Shown here: positions 32,742 to 34,933 of the stretch, piece by piece
How positions within the stretch are numbered: position 1 is the stretch's first letter
Layout: each line of letters starts with the position of its first letter
Assembly: GCA_903915035.1 (NCBI GenBank)
Contig: CAIWRI010000087.1
Coordinates: 1-34,933 of the forward strand
Source: an uncultured Nitrosomonadales bacterium
GTDB lineage: Bacteria > Pseudomonadota > Gammaproteobacteria > Burkholderiales > Gallionellaceae
Direction of reading: 5' to 3'
Length of the DNA: 34,933 nucleotides
Notes under the pieces: generated by a model
Databases searched by the model: none
Told to the model about the DNA's origin: nothing
What the model saw: the letters and a program-made list of their open reading frames with translations, nothing else
Position numbers and translations under genes: made by a program

Positions 32742-33221
32742 ATGAACGCTTGCGCAAGTGTCACCTTCAGGTCTGTATTCACTGTTTCGCGTGCCTTCGG
32801 GTTTTGCCTGTTGTGCGTGGCGAATCTGGCACAGGCAATAGCGCATGTTTCAGTTGGCGAGAGCAGCGCAATTCTTTATGACGCCCCCTCTCTTAGGGCC
32901 AAAAAATTGTTCATCGTGAGCCGTTATATGCCGTTTGAGCAGGTCGTCCTGCTGGACAAGTGGGTCAAAGTACGCGATCATTCCGGCCGCTTGTATTGGC
33001 TGGAAAAACGCGTATTGAGCAATAAAAATTACGTTTTTGCGCTGAAATCCATCGTTGACGTTTATTCGCTGCCGGATGCTGCTTCTCCGCGATTGTTTCA
33101 AGTGCGCGGGCAGGTTGCTTTGGAATTACTGGAAGCGGACGGCAATGGTTGGTTAAAAGTGCGTCACAAAGATGGGGAATCAGGGTATGTGCGCAGCAGT
33201 GACGTCTGGGGAAACAATTAA
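32742..33221 (+). CDS. Secreted SH3-domain protein
   Basis: A 159-residue protein with an N-terminal signal peptide (about residues 1-33, FGFCLLCVANLAQAIA) and two bacterial SH3 repeats: HVSVGESSAILYDAPSLRAKKLFIVSRYM through WVKVRDHSGRLYWLEKRVL, then IVDVYSLPDAASPRLFQVRGQ through WLKVRHKDGESGYVRSSDVWG. Such proteins bind peptidoglycan or partner proteins in the periplasm. The ATG at 32742 was preferred to an upstream frame start because it gives a proper signal and has AAGGGG before it. It lies between secB and gpsA, an insertion compared with E. coli. Confidence 0.85.
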   Translation: MNACASVTFRSVFTVSRAFGFCLLCVANLAQAIAHVSVGESSAILYDAPSLRAKKLFIVSRYMPFEQVVLLDKWVKVRDHSGRLYWLEKRVLSNKNYVFALKSIVDVYSLPDAASPRLFQVRGQVALELLEADGNGWLKVRHKDGESGYVRSSDVWGNN

Positions 33222-33227
33222 CAATTC

Positions 33228-33291
33228 AAGATACAAGATTCAAGCTACAAGGGCAGACTGCGTCTTGCTTGCAACTTGCACCTTGTATCTT
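33228..33291. repeat. Imperfect 24-bp inverted repeat before gpsA
   Basis: AAGATACAAG-containing arm (33228-33251) and its inverted partner (33268-33291) pair with about four mismatches around GGCAGACTGCGTCTTG. Within the left arm a short direct repeat CAAG recurs (ATACAAGATTCAAGCTACAAG). It forms a hairpin in the 81-base spacer that ends 11 bases before the gpsA start, so it covers the expected ribosome-binding area. Confidence 0.65.
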
Positions 33292-33302
33292 ACACCTGGC
33301 CT

Positions 33303-34295
33303 ATGAACATTACCGTTATCGGCGCAGGGGCTTGGGGAACCGCACTGGCAATCAGTCTGACAGCGCGTCATTGCGTGACACTTTGGGCACGGGATGATGT
33401 TCAAGCAACTGCCATGCAGTCCACCCGATGTAATCAGCGCTATCTGCCTGATGTTAAACTGCCTGACAATCTGCAAGTTAGCTCGGATTTTTCTTCCGCG
33501 CTTGCAAACACGCAATTAATTATTCTTTCAGTGCCGACAGCGGCATTGCGGGTAACGCTGGAACGACTGGTTGCCTTACCGCTTGATCTGCCGGGTGTAA
33601 TCTGGTTATGCAAGGGTTTTGAGGCGGAAACTTCATTACTGCCACATCAGGTTGCTGCGGAAATATTACCATTGAATGTATCGTGCGGTGTGTTGTCAGG
33701 GCCTAGCTTTGCTATGGAAGTCGCGTCCTCCCTGCCAACGGCACTGGTGCTGGCATCGACGGATGATGCCTTTGCACAGCGCATTACACAAGCATTGCAC
33801 CACTCAAGATTAAGAGTGTATGCCAGCAATGACGTGACTGGCGTTGAAGTCGGCGGTGCCATCAAGAATGTCATGGCAATCGCAGCCGGCATCAGCGACG
33901 GGATGGCGCTGGGCAGTAACGCGCGCGCAGCACTGATCACGCGAGGATTGGCCGAAATAACCCGACTGGGTTTAAAATTAGGCGGTCGTCAGGAAACATT
34001 GAGCGGTTTGTCAGGCGCAGGAGATTTGATTCTGACTTGCACTGGTGATTTGTCACGGAACCGCAGGGTTGGCATGTTGTTGGCGCAAAAATTACGTCTT
34101 GATGACATTTTGAGCAAACTCGGGCATGTGGCTGAAGGGGTGTATGCTGTTCGGGAAGTGCACAGACTTGCAACAACTTTGCAGGTTGACATGCCGATTT
34201 GCGAAGCGGTTTACCGTGTACTATATGAGAATATATCCGCTACAGCAATGGTTACCTCCTTACTCAATCGCACCACAAGCCTGGAATTTAATTAG
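33303..34295 (+). CDS. gpsA: NAD(P)-dependent glycerol-3-phosphate dehydrogenase
   Basis: Makes sn-glycerol-3-phosphate from dihydroxyacetone phosphate for phospholipid synthesis. The 330-residue protein has the nucleotide-binding VIGAGAWGTALAIS (5-18), VLSGPSFAMEVA, the substrate-binding/catalytic Lys in GGAIKNVMAIAAGI, and GLAEITRLG, all highly conserved in GpsA. The ATG at 33303 gives the standard start MNITVIGAG; the longer in-frame start at 33276 reads through a hairpin and is rejected. No strong ribosome binding site precedes it. It completes the grxC-secB-gpsA order. Confidence 0.96.
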   Translation: MNITVIGAGAWGTALAISLTARHCVTLWARDDVQATAMQSTRCNQRYLPDVKLPDNLQVSSDFSSALANTQLIILSVPTAALRVTLERLVALPLDLPGVIWLCKGFEAETSLLPHQVAAEILPLNVSCGVLSGPSFAMEVASSLPTALVLASTDDAFAQRITQALHHSRLRVYASNDVTGVEVGGAIKNVMAIAAGISDGMALGSNARAALITRGLAEITRLGLKLGGRQETLSGLSGAGDLILTCTGDLSRNRRVGMLLAQKLRLDDILSKLGHVAEGVYAVREVHRLATTLQVDMPICEAVYRVLYENISATAMVTSLLNRTTSLEFN

Positions 34296-34375
34296 CAAAA
34301 AACATATTCACCACCGGCAGTTGAATATCCGCTGTCATAAACACCACATCAAAACCATTCCGGCAAGCAAATAAT
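34296..34375. other. Spacer after gpsA
   Basis: No terminator hairpin or gene is visible in these 80 bases. A short A-run follows the gpsA stop. The degenerate repeats begin to be recognisable at about 34376. Confidence 0.4.
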
Positions 34376-34745
34376 GATATGTAGCCGACAAGGATTCTGT
34401 GTAGACGGTGACATCGTCTGTGTTGACGCCGATATAGTTTGTATAACAGGCAGGGATTCTTGATAGACAACAGTTTGTGTAGCCGAAGGATCAATATTTC
34501 GAGACCAGAAGTCACTTCCCGGGAAAAAAATCATGTTTCGGCGGCAGTAGTCATTCTTTGGGAAAAAAATCATATCTTTTTAACACAAACCCGGATTCTG
34601 TCTACGCAAACTGTCTCATTGCCTACAATGAATCATTTTTCTGTCCGGAATAGCCATTTTTTTACACAGAATTATTTCCCCGCTACAAAAAATAATTTAC
34701 CGCCGCAAACAATGATTTTGCTGCTACAGAAAATAATTATTCAGA
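34376..34745. repeat. Degenerate array of about 17 units of 18-22 bp
   Basis: Unit boundaries can be followed by eye: CTGTGTAGACGGTGACATC, GTCTGTGTTGACGCCGATA, GTTTGTATAACAGGCAGGG, then further right CTGTCTACGCAAAC, CCCGCTACAAAAAATAATTT, ACCGCCGCAAACAATGATTT and GCTGCTACAGAAAATAATTA. Each has a GC-richer half (variants of CTGT-GTAG/CTAC) and an AT-rich half (variants of AATCATTTTT). GGGAAAAAAATCAT is present at 34521 and 34560, 39 bases apart. The period is close to 20-21 bp, two helical turns, giving AT tracts that are roughly in phase. Frames on either strand read this as 7-residue repeats, but none has a ribosome binding site or known domain, so I do not call a gene. Confidence 0.6.
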
Positions 34746-34756
34746 GGATTTGACGG

Positions 34757-34888
34757 GTCAAAGGGCATTGGTCAGGCATCATTCACTTCGTCGAATCACG
34801 CATTAGCAATGGCATATTGGAAGGGATTAACAGCAAGGTGCCGTTGGCAAAGAGACGTGCCAGGGATTACCGAAATATGGGAAATTTT
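34757..34888 (+). pseudogene. C-terminal fragment of an ISL3-family transposase
   Basis: The plus-strand frame reads GHWSGIIHFVESRISNGIL, EGINSKVPLAKRRARDYRNM and then GNF. This is the conserved C-terminal end of ISL3-type DDE transposases (the SRI-NG-EG-NS-AK-RARGYRN pattern). Only about 44 codons remain; a stop codon lies immediately upstream in the same frame, no start is available, and the remainder of the transposase is missing. The fragment runs into 20-bp tandem repeats at its 3' end. It marks an old insertion that has been mostly deleted. Confidence 0.8.
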
Positions 34889-34933
34889 CCCGAGCAACGG
34901 GAAATTTTTCCAAGCCACGGGAAATTTTTCCAA
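34879..34933 (+). repeat. 20-bp tandem repeat GGGAAATTTTTCCAAGCCAC running off the window
   Basis: Copies begin at 34879, 34899 and 34919, the last cut by the window end. The first has slight differences (GGGAAATTTTCCCGAGCAAC). Every unit holds a GGGAAATTTT(T)CC palindrome. The array starts inside the last codons of the transposase fragment (Met-Gly-Asn-Phe) and continues beyond the window. Confidence 0.9.

Noticed and set aside
33276-33302. Upstream in-frame start for gpsA
   Set aside because: It reads through the inverted repeat and GpsA proteins start at MNITVIGAG.
34349-34573. Minus-strand frame of about 74 residues with STQT-type repeats
   Set aside because: Also a by-product of the repeat array; no start signal, no domain.
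34439-34753. Plus-strand frame of 104 residues with 7-residue repetition after gpsA
   Set aside because: The repetition is the 21-bp DNA periodicity translated; the opposite strand shows the same effect, there is no ribosome binding site and the composition is not protein-like.
34376-34933. CRISPR array
   Set aside because: Units are adjacent, degenerate and have no constant repeat with unique spacers; the clean repeats at the edge are strictly tandem; no cas gene is in the window.

Overview
The window is a chromosomal stretch of a Gram-negative bacterium, most likely a betaproteobacterium (Nitrosomonadales/Gallionellaceae-like). The evidence is a GntR-regulated prpB-prpC-acnD operon, SecB, GrxC, GpsA, EnvC, a FinR/Fpr pair, a PglL-type glycosylation ligase and an overall GC near one half. 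This is inference from gene content; no 16S or other phylogenetic marker is present. There are no tRNA or rRNA genes and no CRISPR array.

Layout. 1-2968 (minus): methylcitrate cycle operon for propionyl-CoA (GntR regulator, prpB, prpC, and the 5' end of acnD cut by the window edge). 3403-5489 (plus): selO, then a 7-bp tandem repeat, then a small CopD-like membrane protein. 5595-8996 (minus): an unknown membrane-anchored protein, a D,D-endopeptidase of the PBP7 type with an extreme His-rich segment, and an Atm1-type ABC exporter. 9116-11295 (plus): an acetaldehyde dehydrogenase and a DUF779 protein behind a well-formed sigma-54 promoter with upstream dyads. 11317-13207 (minus): an endonuclease/exonuclease/phosphatase protein and cardiolipin synthase B, as in the enterobacterial ybhP-clsB pair. 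13536-15358: divergent finR-fpr, visibly more GC-rich than its surroundings. 15544-20712 (minus): a FemAB-like acyltransferase, a small helical protein, malic enzyme maeB and a MidA-like methyltransferase. 20758-23562 (plus): pteridine reductase, ttcA and a calcium/sodium antiporter.

23669-34295 is a cell-envelope and redox block that resembles the E. coli gpmI-envC / yibN-grxC-secB-gpsA locus. On the minus strand gpmI, envC, ctpA, a small HMA-fold-like protein and moeB overlap or nearly abut. On the plus strand an ArsR-type regulator with the two cysteines of the persulfide sensors BigR/SqrR, a DUF2892 membrane protein and a PglL-type ligase sit between gpmI and the yibN-like rhodanese, grxC, secB, an SH3 protein and gpsA.

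34376-34933 carries no convincing gene. It holds a degenerate array of about 20-21-bp units, a C-terminal scrap of an ISL3-family transposase, and the start of a clean 20-bp tandem repeat that runs off the window. Several dispersed palindromes are also present: three copies of an element ending in CTCGCAAA, and two related GC hairpins. The strongest candidates for something little described are this phased repeat/transposase region, the persulfide-sensor module, the HMA-like protein beside moeB, and the sigma-54-controlled aldehyde dehydrogenase unit.
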